Positions 1 through 11,029 of a stretch of DNA of 64,000 nucleotides are shown one piece after another. Below the pieces are notes generated by a model. That model saw only the letters and a list, made by a program, of their open reading frames with translations, was not told where the DNA came from and searched no databases. The translations under genes were made by a program, and so were the position numbers. The first letter of the stretch is position 1. The number at the start of each line of letters is the position of its first letter. Origin of the DNA: Platanthera guangdongensis (lineage: Eukaryota > Streptophyta > Magnoliopsida > Asparagales > Orchidaceae); NCBI GenBank assembly GCA_039583875.1, contig CM077150.1, positions 2,250,332 to 2,314,331 of the forward strand, read 5' to 3'.

Positions 1-75
1 GCGACAAAGAACAGAAAGTCGGCAAAATGAATCCAAGTCCAACGCCAGCAAATTCGCGTGAGGGAAGCGACTTAC

Positions 76-1406
76 CTCATAGTCCCTCCAGCGGACCGAT
101 TGCATGCCGAGATCAATGACTTTCTTGGTGACGACTTTCAGGGCCGCAGTCGTCTCCAGCAGCTTCCTCGCCGAGTAGTGCCCCAACTCGGCAGCTTGCG
201 CGAGCGAGCATGAGGTCTGCTGGGCGAGGTCCTCCGAGCTGAGCTCCTGCATCGACTCGGCATCAGCTCGCCCATATAACGCGTGGAGGACGACAAAGGC
301 CTCTCCCTTGTCCTCCCAATCTGCCGACCAGGAGGGGAGGTTGGTGCTGAGCGTCACCAAGTGGTCGTCTTCCGACCAAGTCACGAGCGGCCGGCCGTAC
401 GCGTCCACCGCCCCTCGCCCCAAGTTGAAGTTGGGGTGGAAGTGAGGAGGTCGGGCATCAAGTGGCAACTCTTGGTTGTCAGGTCGCGGCGACAATACTT
501 TCGCTCTTTTGGTCGCATGGCCCAGCGACCTGACCTTCGCCTTTCCCTTGACGAGCCTCTTCTTCTCGCCGACATCGGGCGGAGGGTTGGATTCCTGGAG
601 GGAGGTGGCGACTTCCTTCGCTGGAGGAAGCGACTTCTCCGGGAGCTCGCACGCCACTGCAAAATGCCAAGCAAACATCAATACCGGGCTACAACAAGTG
701 AAGCGAGTATGCAAGAAGCGACTCTCGCTCGAATCTTACCCTCGTTGGGGTGGATCTCCAGGAGCGTGTTGACGTTTAGTCGCCAGAAGATGACGTCGAA
801 CCGGCGACCTCGGAACGATTCGAATAACTGCTCGCGGACGCCCTCCAATATCGGCGGGAGGAAGGCGACGTCGGCAGGTAGGTGCGGCCTCCCCAGAACG
901 CCCGCGAAGTCGCCGTAGACGACGACCAGATTCTCGCTCCATCGTTGGACTTTGTTCGCCGTCCCTATCAAGGTGCAGACATGGCTGCTGAAGTAGACGA
1001 CACCCTCGGCAGTCACGACGAAGGCGAATATCTTGCGGAAGACAGAAAAGTCGAAGACGGCCCTCTCCTCCCGCAAGTAGCAGAGGAACCCCATTATAAT
1101 CGCCACTCCGTTGGGGTTGATCTGCGCGGGGACGATTCTGAAATATCGCAAGATCTCGCGATATTCCAGCCACAAGGGAAGTCGCAAGCCGGCGTCAAAG
1201 TGACGGAGCGGCAAGATCATCCCACCCTCGATATGGGTGTTAAGTCGCTCGGTGCGACTAGGGAGTCTTGCCGAGTATCCTTCGGGCAGAAGCCTCTCCC
1301 TGAAACTCTCCAAGTCCCGCTCTGTTGTTATGGACTTCTTGAAAGCCGCGTCGGCGAAGTTAGCGGCATAGGCTTGTCGGCGAGCACTGGCATCATCTCC
1401 CACCAT
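76..1406 (-). CDS. Antisense Transposase_28-like (putative gypsy-type transposon domain) protein, partial at window edge
   Basis: Exon 1 runs 1406-740 and exon 2 runs 656-76. The 83-bp intron (739-657) has a GTAAG donor and TTGCAG acceptor, and exon 2 ends at a second perfect donor (GTAAGT, 75-70), so the gene continues past the window edge. ATG 1406 is preferred because the upstream in-frame codon at 1439 is TTG. Both exons stay open, about 415 codons in all. Exon 1 carries a region like the plant family Pfam calls putative gypsy type transposon (Transposase_28), with the stretch INPNGVAIIMGFLCYLREE about 110 residues in. Exon 2 begins with a Lys/Arg-rich linker and ends in a helical, probably coiled-coil segment. 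The 52-kb gene is a clear relative (shared TER/TED-LP-R spacing, EILRFF/EILRYF and IMG motifs). Molecular function is unknown. Family assignment is from memory of the motif pattern. Confidence 0.72.
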
Positions 1407-1541
1407 TTCTGCGAGTTGGCGAGCTGAGAAAGGAAGCAAGACGAAAAAGGAAGAGAGATCGAAGCGCGCGAGCAGAGAAAGATACTCGTGAGCAAGGGAT
1501 CGAAAATCGCAACAACGTACTTATGTCCTACCTACCCCCTC

Positions 1542-1549
1542 TATTTATA
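1542..1549 (-). promoter_or_regulatory. TATA box of the antisense Transposase_28-like gene
   Basis: The minus strand reads TATAAATA followed by GAGGGGGTAGG, about 136 bp upstream of the chosen ATG at 1406. The same TATAAATAGAGGGG form stands before the next antisense unit (3476-3483), which supports both as real core promoters. Confidence 0.6.
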
Positions 1550-1884
1550 GGCGAAGGCAACGGGGGGGGGGGGTATATCTCCGCCCTGGCGATTATCGTC
1601 CTAAGTCACGATCTGGGCGAGCAAGTGGATCTCGGTATCTACATCGAGCGGCGAAGAGGAAGAATATCGCGACAATTATCAGAACCTGCACAATAAAATC
1701 GGCACATCGCAGAACAGCAGACATCGCAGAACAACAACAAAGAAGGCAAGCAAAAGAGAAGAATGAAGCGCGAGATATAAACTCGCTTATTATAATACAA
1801 ATAATTGTTTATTACAATAAAGTCGCACATGACGAGTTTCAAATAAAAGAAGGAAAAATTCAAAGTCCTAGGAGGTCTCTCCGG

Positions 1885-3434
1885 TGGATGAGAATGTCGC
1901 CCAGCCCAACCCATCTCTCGCGCCCGCCGAAAATGCTCCGTCGCCACCGACATCGCGTCGTCGCCAAGTCGCAGCTGCTCCTCCATCCTCGTCAGCCGCC
2001 CGACGGAGCCCATGCTCGCCCGGATGCCGGCCAACTCGTCGAGGACGAGCTGGAGGCGATGATTGTTAATCGCCAGCTGGCGATCATTCTCCTTCACCAT
2101 ATAGAAGCGGGCTTCGTAGCTCTCCAGAGTAGTTTGAAGCTCTTCAATCTTCGCCACCCGCACTTCCAGAGATGAGATCCGGCGATGTGGCTCGCAGATC
2201 GCCAACTGGCCGAACTTGCTCTCCAGCTCCAGGTAGGCGCGGGCAGCGGCGTGGCAATACTCGCTGCCCGACAACCCGATGACGTCGATAAAGGCCGCCC
2301 CTGGAGTCGTCGAACAATCTGTCAGAACAAAGAAATCGCCAGATTAGAAATAAAACACTTAGTCGTCAAATGCAGCACCAGTGACAACGCTTACCATGAC
2401 GAGGAGATCTTGACCGGCGAGGAGAAGGGCCGCGACCTGAGACATCTCGCCTGCCAGAAGATGGGCCACCGGCATGCTCGGCCGCTTTACCCTGCCCGCG
2501 ACCTCCGTGCCCGGAATCCCCCACTCTCGGCGGGAAGTAGTTCGGCAGCGGCTTGTCTGACTTTCGGGCAAAGGACTTCGACGGAGGCGGCGGATGCGGC
2601 GACGAACTCGCCGGCTGAGGCGGGGTCTTCAGCGGAGGAGGCGGAGGAAGTCACGTCGTAGCAGTTTGTTGAGGAGCGACCAGAGGCGGCGGCGGCAAAG
2701 ATACATTCACCGTCGGGATAGCAACAACGTTCGGAGGCGGCGACGGCGACGACAGGGAACTTGTCGCTGGCGGCTCAAAACCTCGCGTAGTGACGGGCGG
2801 GGCCTTACTCGCCGGAAGTTCCTTGCTCGCCGGAGCAACCTTCTTTGGCGGAGGATCCTTCGACGATGGTTCCTTTCTCGCCGCGGGAACCGAGTCCTCA
2901 GATACCCTTTTGGCGCCAACATTAATCTGGACCGTGTGCGCGGTCCTGACGGGTTTCTCGGCTGCAAGGGCGAGCAATGACGCAGAGTTCAGCGGGGCGA
3001 CATTCAAAGCCACGTCGACGCCATCCGATGGAGAGTCTGCGAGCAAGAAGATAGTGTTAGCGAGAAGTATGGCTGCGACCAGTGGATGAGGAAGAAGAAT
3101 GGCTCGACAACGTGGCGACCTAGCAACGAGACGACCTCCACCTGCTGTGGCGCCGGTGTAGCGACCTCCGGAACGTTTAGCGAGCCGAGGAGGCTCGGGT
3201 CAGGAGCGACTACGCGGGGTTATTTGTCACCGCCGTGACTTGCGCAGGAGATGACGGCGGGTCGACCGCATCGAAGGCGGGTTTCTTCTTGGCCTTCTTG
3301 GTTTTCGTCTTTTGTGGAGGGGGTAAGTCGGCGGCGACGTCTTCTTCGTGCGGCCTTTTGGGCTTAGCAACGCCGAGAATGCAAGTTAGAGCGGCGAGAC
3401 TATCTTGAAGAAGTTTCTTGGCGTCCGACATCAT
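1885..3434 (-). pseudogene. Second antisense unit of fragment I: Lys-rich / coiled-coil protein, frameshifted
   Basis: It starts at ATG 3434 (MMSDAKKLLQDSL), 42 bp below a TATA box. The first open block ends at TAG 3210 after a basic run KTKTKKAKKK. Coding potential then continues in other frames: 3046-2651 is a Pro/Ser/Lys-rich linker, and a block ending in SQVAALLLAGQDLLVM runs to a GTAAG donor near 2394. An exon from about 2323 down to 1885, after a CTGACAG acceptor, encodes a heptad-rich coiled coil (LELESKFGQL, KIEELQTTLESYEARF). At least two frame changes make it look like a broken gene, unless small introns were missed. The N-terminus resembles the gene at 41411 (AKNIKKLLSEELQARL), so the two are homologues. 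Function unknown. Confidence 0.5.
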
Positions 3435-3475
3435 GCGCGAGCTCTGGAGATCCGTCTGAAGAGTCAGGCCCCCTC

Positions 3476-3483
3476 TATTTATA
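3476..3483 (-). promoter_or_regulatory. TATA box of second antisense unit
   Basis: The minus strand reads TATAAATAGAGGGGGCC, with ATG 42 bp downstream at 3434. It lies just outside the LTR, on the internal side of the polypurine tract. Confidence 0.55.
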
Positions 3484-3586
3484 GAGATCGGCAGGCAGAC
3501 ATCAAGTGCGAGCAAGCCTGATACTCGGCATAGCAGCTCGCCGAATAAGTGTTGGATGATTCTTTCTGAGTTCCTACGTCGCTCGA

Positions 3587-3601
3587 AAAGAGCGGGGATT
3601 G
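3587..3601 (+). promoter_or_regulatory. Polypurine tract before 3' LTR, fragment I
   Basis: AAAAGAGCGGGGATTG directly precedes the LTR start TGTACAACC. At the same point of the second fragment (41588-41602) the tract reads AGAGAACGAGGATTA. Such tracts prime plus-strand DNA synthesis in LTR elements. Confidence 0.55.
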
Positions 3602-4226
3602 TGTACAACCCGTATTCATCGAGGATGGGTCCTACCACAACCAGGTCAGCAGAAGTCAAGGTCGACAAGTCAAGACAGGAGTCAAAGTCAGCATACAAGA
3701 TCGCGGAAGGCCTGAGCGAGTATGGCGAGCTCCCCTCGCATACTCGCCAGGTAGGCGACTAGGCGAGATACTTGCCCAGCCCGTGCGAGTTCCTCCGGAA
3801 GTCTCCTAGTCGCCGAGGGGGTGGGGTATAAATATGACGCCCCCCCTCCTTGGATTTGCCTATAAATAGGACCCCAGGGGTACGAGGTGAGGCACTTGAA
3901 ATCCTCTGCAGGATACTCGCGAGTTCTCATTTCCAGATACTAGCCGAATCTTTGGATTCCATTTCCTTAGAGACCAAGTCGAGACCTTGCGACTTCGTCG
4001 TCAGCTAGTCTCCCTCGTACCTAGTTCGACCATCTTTGGTTGAGAAGGGGCTGCTCCTTTCGAGCATCCGGGTACGTGATGAGACCTTCCTGCCGCAACA
4101 TCTGGGGTCCTGTTTGACTTGGTTCTTCATACTAGTCACCCTAGCCGTCTGATCTTGCCCCTGAGCCGGTAACCTTAGGCGACATTGGTCTGAATTCTGA
4201 GGTTAAGAATTTTCCTGGCTTCAACA
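3602..4226 (+). mobile_element. 3' LTR of fragment I (625 bp)
   Basis: It begins TGTACAACCC and ends GGCTTCAACA, sharing both termini with LTRs at 41603-42464 (plus) and 12616-13334 (minus). It holds two TATAAATA boxes at 3827-3834 and 3861-3868, the second in the form TATAAATAGGACCCC, which is typical of a transcription start for the plus strand. No matching left LTR is present in the window. Confidence 0.7.
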
Positions 4227-4597
4227 TTAGGGATATTTCATACATCGCATTTTAATATTAATTTATTTATATAGATAATTATATAGTATATATAATTTAA
4301 ATTTATGTAACTGATATATTAACAATTTAACATTTGAACTTCTAAATTTATCAAACTAGTTTAAAAATTTTATGTTACATAGGTAATAATGACATAATGC
4401 ATGGAAAAAAGCGAAAAACCGTCAACGATGATGGAGGAAAAGGATCCCTCAATCAAAAATCATAAGGTCAAGAAAAATTGATGTCGACAAACATGTCAGC
4501 CGATATCCACAACACTGATGAAAAGCCTAAAAAATTATTTGGATTTGACAGAAAAATGTGAGAAATCTATAAGAAATGAAACTTCTTTAAGTTCTAA
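4227..4597. other. AT-rich spacer
   Basis: AT-rich DNA between an LTR end and a MITE. I see no gene or repeat in it. Confidence 0.5.
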
Positions 4598-4605
4598 ATT
4601 TCACC

Positions 4606-5028
4606 TAGTGGTGTTCAAAAAGACCGGGCTCAGGGGCCCGACTGAAAAAAGCCCGTTAAGGCTCGGCCCGGGCTTGGGGGCCTTACAGGGCCCCCATTTC
4701 AACAGGTAGTCCGGCCTGGTGCCTGGCCCGGGCCCAACACCCAGGCCGGCGGGAAATCCCGCGTGCTGGCCGGATTTACTATTGGAAATCCCGCCAGCCG
4801 GTGGGATTTCCAATTGTTAGGCGGGATTAAAATCCCACCTACAAGAAATTAGGTCGGCCCAGGCCCAGCCCGACCCGGCCTGAATGGCCTTAGCAGGCCG
4901 CCTCTTTGAGAGGGGGACTGAGCACGACCCGATTCAAGTCGGGCCCAGGCCGAACCCGATTGGCAAGAAGCTCGGGCCCAATCGGCCCGGTCCTAGCCCG
5001 GCCCGATAGGACTTTTTGGACACGACTA
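4606..5028. mobile_element. Non-autonomous hAT MITE, 423 bp
   Basis: The terminal inverted repeats are TAGTGGTGTTCAAAAAG on the left and, on the complement of the right end, TAGTCGTGTCCAAAAAG. A perfect 8-bp target duplication ATTTCACC flanks it at 4598-4605 and 5029-5036, the size made by hAT transposases. The interior is rich in GGCCCGGGC-type palindromes that can fold. No coding capacity. Confidence 0.92.
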
Positions 5029-5220
5029 ATTTCACCGCAGAATTGTCTTCAATAATTCTTCCTAAGATGTCTATTATAAGTTGGCAAGCGGTAAGGAAAA
5101 GGCATCTTGTGGAATGCAACTATAAAGTGATTGGAATTTCTATTGCCTCAAAATGCCTTTGCTTCCCAAGAAAACCTGGAATTGAGCATTCAGACCAGCT
5201 GCTCTGCAACAGTGATTAAC

Positions 5221-5439
5221 GCTCTATTTGTTTGGACGTTTCGCAACTCCGTTTTGGGCAAACGCCGCCGGAAGGAGGGTAAACAAATGAACCTCCGGCG
5301 GCGTTTGCTCCGTTTCCACCCGCCCGCCTTGATAAACGCCCCAAGAAGCTCCGTTTGGAGCAGCCACGTCCCCCCTCCAGTTCGAACTCTCCGTTTTCAT
5401 CCGCCGGATCGATCCGCCACCGCTAAAACAAATGAAGCC
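5221..5439. mobile_element. Possible small inverted-repeat (MITE-like) element
   Basis: The left edge GCTCTATTTGTTT and the complement of the right edge GGCTTCATTTGTTT are imperfect inverted repeats. A strong internal inverted repeat pairs 5259-5272 (CAAACGCCGCCGG) with 5297-5309. TTA triplets lie near both edges but no clean target duplication is seen. Confidence 0.35.
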
Positions 5440-7439
5440 TTAGTTGTTGGCGTTTGGAGGTTTTTTGAAGGGTGTTTCTGTGCCCAATCTACTTATGTAA
5501 ACTTCCATAAGAAACTCTTAAAGTTGGAATGCTACTACGAATGAGAAAGTATAGTAAATGAAGTCTATCATCAGACTGATCCCAAATCATGTGGCATGGC
5601 AGTCAATAGGTTGTTCAAAAATAAGTATTGCTAGATTGGGCAACAAAATTTTATTAATCCACAACCGTAAAAACTACTCAATTCAACACAACTTTAGGGA
5701 GGGAAACAAATTGGGTGGTGTTTGTAGTGTTACCACCAACACTAGAAATGTCTCCTAATGATTGATAGCTTGGTTGCATATCTTTCTTTATGAGCTTTTA
5801 TCATAAGCCTAGGTACAGCTCTGCTCCCAGCGACTTTTGTGTTGTATTAGTTTTTCTCATCTTCAATAAAACCATGAATTTAAACAAATGATTCCTTGAA
5901 AATAAACCTTTAGAATATTGTGAAGCTCTACACCAATTTTAATTAGTTAAATGTGCTATATGTGTAGAATTAACTGGGAGTATATTAGCTCCGCGCATAT
6001 ATCACAATTGTTTATTCTTACAAATTGCATTTTCTAAACTTCAAGGGCATAAGATTATTGCAGAGCTTGTTGTGTAAATTTGATTGATTAACCCTTATAT
6101 ATATTCTCTGTATCATGTCAAGAATGACTAAGGCTAGAAGCCAGCCTTTGTTTCGCAAACATAAGGCCGGCGTGAAACATGTGAAAGAAAGATGTTAATT
6201 CAGACATAAATAAGCACATACCTCTTAAAAGGGAACCTTGTGAATGTTGAGAAGCATTTAGCTGAGTTTTATGCGTTGAAAAAGGAGAGTATATAGAAAA
6301 AGATGGATATATTGTTTTAAAAGGCCTAGGTTTTACAGATATGTGCCCTGGCATTGCCATGCATCCATTAAGAATCATCTCCTAATCACCTGGAAAGATG
6401 ATTAAAATATTAAATTGTGAAAATGAGCAGTATAATGCTAAAATACTTGGAAGGTAAAAAGGGGAAAGATGAACACTCACAACATTTATAACAATAAATA
6501 ATTAAGATAACTCCATTCAACTATCTAAACCCCGCTGGAGGATGGGAAAATTAATAATTTCCTAATGTTAAATTGCGGAATGCCAACGTTAGGAAAAACA
6601 CAGTATAAATGATGCAAAAGTCCAGGAACAAAAGGGAATAGGTTTTAGAATCACGACAAGACAAGAGCATAAAAGAATTTATAATGAAGATACAAATAGT
6701 GATGTTTAGCTACATTTCCCCGTTTGAGATTGGCTGCATCACCGATGGGTTTCATGGCATGGTATCATGGCTTCCAGTTTGAGATCGGGTGTGCGGACTT
6801 GAAAGGGAAAAGTCATGGAGGGGATCCTCTCGACCTTCTTGAATCTAGACTTTCCAATGATGGAGATGCCGGGAGAAGGGTGTCAATGAAGGGTCTGCAA
6901 GGCAGTGAAAGGAGTGAAAATTTCACATCAGGGAGGAGACGGGTTGTACCTTTTGTGGTAGCCTTAGGGCACTGAGTCATATGGGGGAGAAGGGAATTAG
7001 GAATAGAGGAAATAATAGAAGAGAGGGAAATAGAAATTATTGCTTACCCATAATGCCCCCTGCACCCAGAAGTAGGATAAGGGGAAAGTGCCAAAATGCC
7101 CCTCATTGAGGCATAATACATGAAGTGCGAGTAAAATGCAAATAGCACTAAAAAGAAAATGTGTATTGTGCAACAAAAATGAAGATGCACATATGGCCCA
7201 GGGTTTCTCCCCCTACTATGGTATGCCATCCCCCATCGTGAGCTGGAAGCCTGTAACACAGCCACATCGAGGAGAGATTTTATGCCAAATTGTCAATAAC
7301 CTAGCAACTCATCAGAACGTGATTGTATCGACATAATAGCTATTTATCTAGATTTCTATTCATATTAGTATATTACATTGGGAATTGGGATCAGGTTGTT
7401 GGTTAAATTTGGCTCTACGGATCTATCAAAAATTAAGGA
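5440..7439. other. No recognisable gene
   Basis: Two kilobases of mixed AT-rich sequence. Only short frames without family features are present, and no terminal repeats or tandem arrays stood out. Confidence 0.4.
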
Positions 7440-7440
7440 G

Positions 7441-7558
7441 AGGCCCCAACAATGAGAAATTTGTATCCTTAACAAATTCTAAGGAAACCTAGATCGCAGA
7501 GGCCCCAACAATGAAAAATTTGTATCCTTAACAAATTCTAAGGAAACCTAGATCGCAA
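7441..7558. repeat. 59-bp tandem duplication
   Basis: Two nearly identical 59-bp units begin with AGGCCCCAACAATGA at 7441 and 7500. Confidence 0.85.
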
Positions 7559-7635
7559 AAACGACGATGGAAAAAAGATAGTCTATAATGTTGATGGAAG
7601 CGATAACATCTATGGTATACTATAAACAAAGAATG

Positions 7636-8670
7636 GCACATTGGCAATTCATACCAAAGACCAGGAATGGAAAATTGGACTACTGATACGAGATCCTGAT
7701 TGAGATCTTGTGCGTGATCGAGAAAGGGAAAAGTCCCATGGAGAATTGGAGTACCGGTTATTTGAATCAAATAGCCCTATGGTTGATGTCGGAGGCGAAG
7801 TCTCACAGGGAGAGGGAAGGAAGGCAGAAGAGTGAGATCGAGCACTAACGTCAACGAGTGGAAAAGAGGAACCAATCAGGACATAGCCGGTATGCTGCGG
7901 GTACAGAAACAAAGAAAGATAGAGAGAGAGATCGAAAGATTGAAGATTAATTGCTTGATATTGTTTTCCATTCCCTTCCTTAGACTAAGACAAGTTAAGT
8001 TTACATAATATTCACAATGCCCATCACAAAGCTTAACAAGTATGAGAAACGAGTGCTTCATTAGATGAGAATCAAGTGCTTCATTAGAGTCACATTCTAC
8101 TTCGGGTGAGTCTACTTCACTGTAGTCTAAGCCTAGTGATAATTGGAGTTATTCTAACCCTACATGGAGGTTGCGTGAAAATTGAGATGCATAATGCCCT
8201 GTTTGTTTGCAACTGAAGCAAGTGATGTCAGTAGCATTAGCACAAGTGGTTCCGTTGGTGGGTTTGGAAAATTCATGCCACATTGGCAATTCATGCCAAA
8301 GACCAGGAAGGGAAAATTGGGGGAGTACTGATGCGAGCTCCGGATTGAGATCTTGTGTGTGGTTGAGAGGGAAAAGCCCCATGGAGAATTGGAGTTCCAG
8401 TTATTTGAATTGAATAGCCCTATGGTGGATGTCGGAGGCGAAGTCACACCGGGAGAGGAAAGGAAGGCAGAAGAGAGAGGTCGAGCACAAGCGTCGACAA
8501 GTGGAAGAGAGGAACCAATCAGGACATAGCTGGTATGCTGCGGGTACAGAGAGAGAGACAGATTGAAGATTAATTGCTTGATACTGTTTCCCATTCCCTT
8601 AGACTAAGACAAATTAAGTTTACATAATATCCACAAGGCCCATCACAAAGCATAACAAGTATGAGAAACG
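7636..8670. repeat. Direct duplication of about 400 bp (7636-8051 and 8277-8670), retroelement gag debris
   Basis: The two copies share long stretches, starting at GCACATTGGCAATTCAT and GCCACATTGGCAATTCAT and ending at GTATGAGAAACG. Read on the minus strand, the sequence next to the second copy (8149-8382) contains CFSCKQTGHYASQF. This is a retroviral-type CCHC zinc knuckle with its last Cys replaced by Phe, and suggests a decayed gag. No intact frame remains. Confidence 0.6.
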
Positions 8671-8856
8671 CTATAGTTTAAAACATATAAAATTACGATG
8701 CAATATATAAATGATCCTTCTTAATCCTCCCACATATGAGCTAGAACGAGGTCATCTGCATGGATGTGTGATATGAGGTATTGCAATAATACTCCAACAG
8801 AGTGCCAGCGTACTCATTCCTCAGGGCGATCCCTCATGATACAACCAAGGTACATC

Positions 8857-9838
8857 TCAATGATACATTTGACCACTTTGGTATGGTTGTCTTACTGTGG
8901 GCAGTAGGTGGAGGAAAGAAACCAATTTGGGGTTGCTCAGTGTAAAAATCTCCTTCTAGAACAGAGTCATGAAGATTTTATCGCAATTAAATACGATGCT
9001 CTCAAGGAGTCCATGCGATTGAAACACTTACTCAAAGAAAACACGAGTCATGCCTTTTGCCATAAGAGGGTGAATCAGTGGAATGAAATGCGACCCATGA
9101 AGAACCAGTTGATAACCACCATGAGGACGAACTTTCCCTTTGATGCAGGTATTCCATCGATATGTCGGCCCAGATTTGGGTCCACATGAACAATAGTTGT
9201 AATAAAGCTACAATGAGCTGCTGGCAGGAAGTGATCGGTTGTGTTGTCATGGCAAACAAAGCAACCTGCAATGAACTCCTGAACTCGTCTCATGAGTCCC
9301 TTCAAAAAGAATTTCACCTATGCGCACTGAAGGGAAAGCCAAGGTACATCTCAACAATGCATTTGACGACTTTGGTATGCATGTCTTACTATGGACAGTA
9401 AGTGGAGGAGAAAACCATTTTGGGGTTGTTAAGTGTAAAAATCTTCTTCTAGAACAGAGTCATGAAGATTTTATCGCGACCATATACGATGCTTTCAAGG
9501 AGGCCATGCGGTCGAAACACTTACTCAAATAAAACACGGGCTATGCCTTCTGTCGTAAGAGGGTGGGTCAGTGGAATGAAATGCGACCCTTGGAAAACCA
9601 GTTGACAACCACCATGAGGACGGACTTTCCCTTTGATGCAGATATCCCCTCCACAAAATCCATCGATATGTCAGCCCAGATTTGGGTCCACATATACAAT
9701 AGTTGTAATAAAGCTACAATGAGCTGCTGACAGGAAGTGATCAGTCCTGTTGCCATGGCACACAAAGCAATCTGCAATGAACTCCTGGCCTCGTCTCATG
9801 AGCCCCTTCCAAAAGAATTCCGCTAATGTGGGTTGAAG
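8857..9838 (-). pseudogene. Ty3/gypsy integrase remnant, tandemly duplicated (about 490-bp period)
   Basis: Two copies lie at about 8857-9354 and 9355-9838. Minus-strand translation gives the zinc-binding and catalytic start of a gypsy integrase: KGLMRRVQEFIAGCFVCHD and then, in copy 2, WADISMDFVEGISASKGKS followed by VLMVVVNWFSK. DFVEGLPASKGKSVLMVVVDRFSK is the usual plant pattern, so the catalytic-domain start is present. The rest of the domain is absent. Stops and frame changes break both copies, so neither is functional. The unit must have been duplicated after it was already truncated, because both copies end at the same points. Confidence 0.72.
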
Positions 9839-10017
9839 GGACTTGTGTACCCTTCACGACCCATGCCATGTATACTCTCCAGTATGATCAGAGGTCAGGG
9901 TCAAGTATAACCAACCCTTGTACAATACGAGGCCTATTGGGTTTTTATAGGGGTTTTTGCACATCATATGTGCGAAGTGGAATAAAGTTCAAGAAAACCC
10001 TAACTAGAACTGGATCT

Positions 10018-10984
10018 TGTGAAAACCATTAATCAAGAAATAAAACACAACAAATGCAAAATTGCCTGTGCGGAATCGAGTCTCTACTCGATCAAGATGC
10101 TCCAAAGTTCTGCTCCAGAAACTTCTTCAGATTGAGTTCACGACAACACAAAAATAGATTTGTCTTTACTGGAAGATCTGCACCAACACCGAGAAACGCC
10201 TCGCTTATGTGACAAGAAAGCAGGTTGGAGGAGAGATCGGGGCCTTCATCTCCACGAAGTGTTAGGTTCGATTGCAAGAGAAGATCGCCAGTGCAAGGTT
10301 CCGATTCGTCAGAAGGAAGCCGCCGAATTCGTCATTCTCCAATCTCTTCAGAACAGGGCTCCGGAATATTGAAAAGCCTTAACCCTATATCTAAAATTAT
10401 ATCTATATATAATGTTCAGTGAACCAGATTCAGTAACAACAAGAATTACCCTAAGAAAATACGAATCAGATTCATGGTTAAAAACATGAAGATTTAGAAC
10501 TGTCTTCTGCTGATTCGGCTGGACATCTAGTCGAATTCATCTAGTCATTCGGCTAGACCATCAAGTCAAATTTTTTCAGACCATCAAGTCGAATTCTTCC
10601 AGACTATCAAGTATCAAGTCGAATTCTTTCAGACCATCAAGTCGAATTCTTCCAGACCATCAAGTCGAATTCTTCCAGACCATCAAGTCGAATTCTTCCA
10701 GACCATCAAGTCGAATTCTTCCAGACCATCAAGTCGAATTCTTTCAGACCATCAAGTCAAATTCTTCCAGACCATCAAGTCAAACGGCCAGACATATCTA
10801 GTTGAATTTGACAATCATATCGACATAGAAATTCTCCCATTTACACTCATATTCTATATGAGTCGAGCCACCTTGATCAATTATCTAATTTCTCGTACGT
10901 TATTATATGCGACCACATAAGCTCATAGTACGCTGACAATGAGTCTAACTCGTTGACTACTTCTATATCACAAAAACTCCAACA
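10018..10984. mobile_element. Copia-like solo LTR, 967 bp
   Basis: It begins TGTGAAAACCATT, followed by AAATAAAACACAACAAATGC, a beginning common in Ty1/copia LTRs, and ends CTCCAACA. GATC occurs just outside both ends (10013-10016, 10986-10989), possibly what is left of a target duplication. It interrupts older gypsy debris with protease/RT on one side and integrase on the other. No primer-binding site or polypurine tract adjoins it, hence solo. Confidence 0.55.
10554..10785. repeat. 23-bp minisatellite inside the LTR
   Basis: About ten copies of GACCATCAAGTCGAATTCTT plus CCA, with small variants (CAAATT, TTTCAG), stand head to tail within the LTR. Confidence 0.88.
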
Positions 10985-11029
10985 AGATCATCCCTAGTGG
11001 CCCAACAGAGGGGCATTCGGGGAGCTTGG

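Larger units (their letters stand above)
1..4226 (+). mobile_element. Tat-like Ty3/gypsy retrotransposon, 3' portion (fragment I)
   Basis: This is the downstream part of a plus-oriented LTR retrotransposon. It is recognised by a purine-rich tract at 3587-3601 directly followed by an LTR running TGTACAACC to GGCTTCAACA (3602-4226). Two spliced transcription units lie on the opposite strand upstream of the LTR (76-1406 and 1885-3434). In known plant Tat-lineage elements (Grande, Retand) an antisense reading frame lies between pol and the 3' LTR, and this layout matches. Gag and pol are not in the window and would lie to the left of position 1. A second fragment at 39.8-42.46 kb has the same order and LTR ends. 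Element type is inferred from layout, not from pol. Confidence 0.65.
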
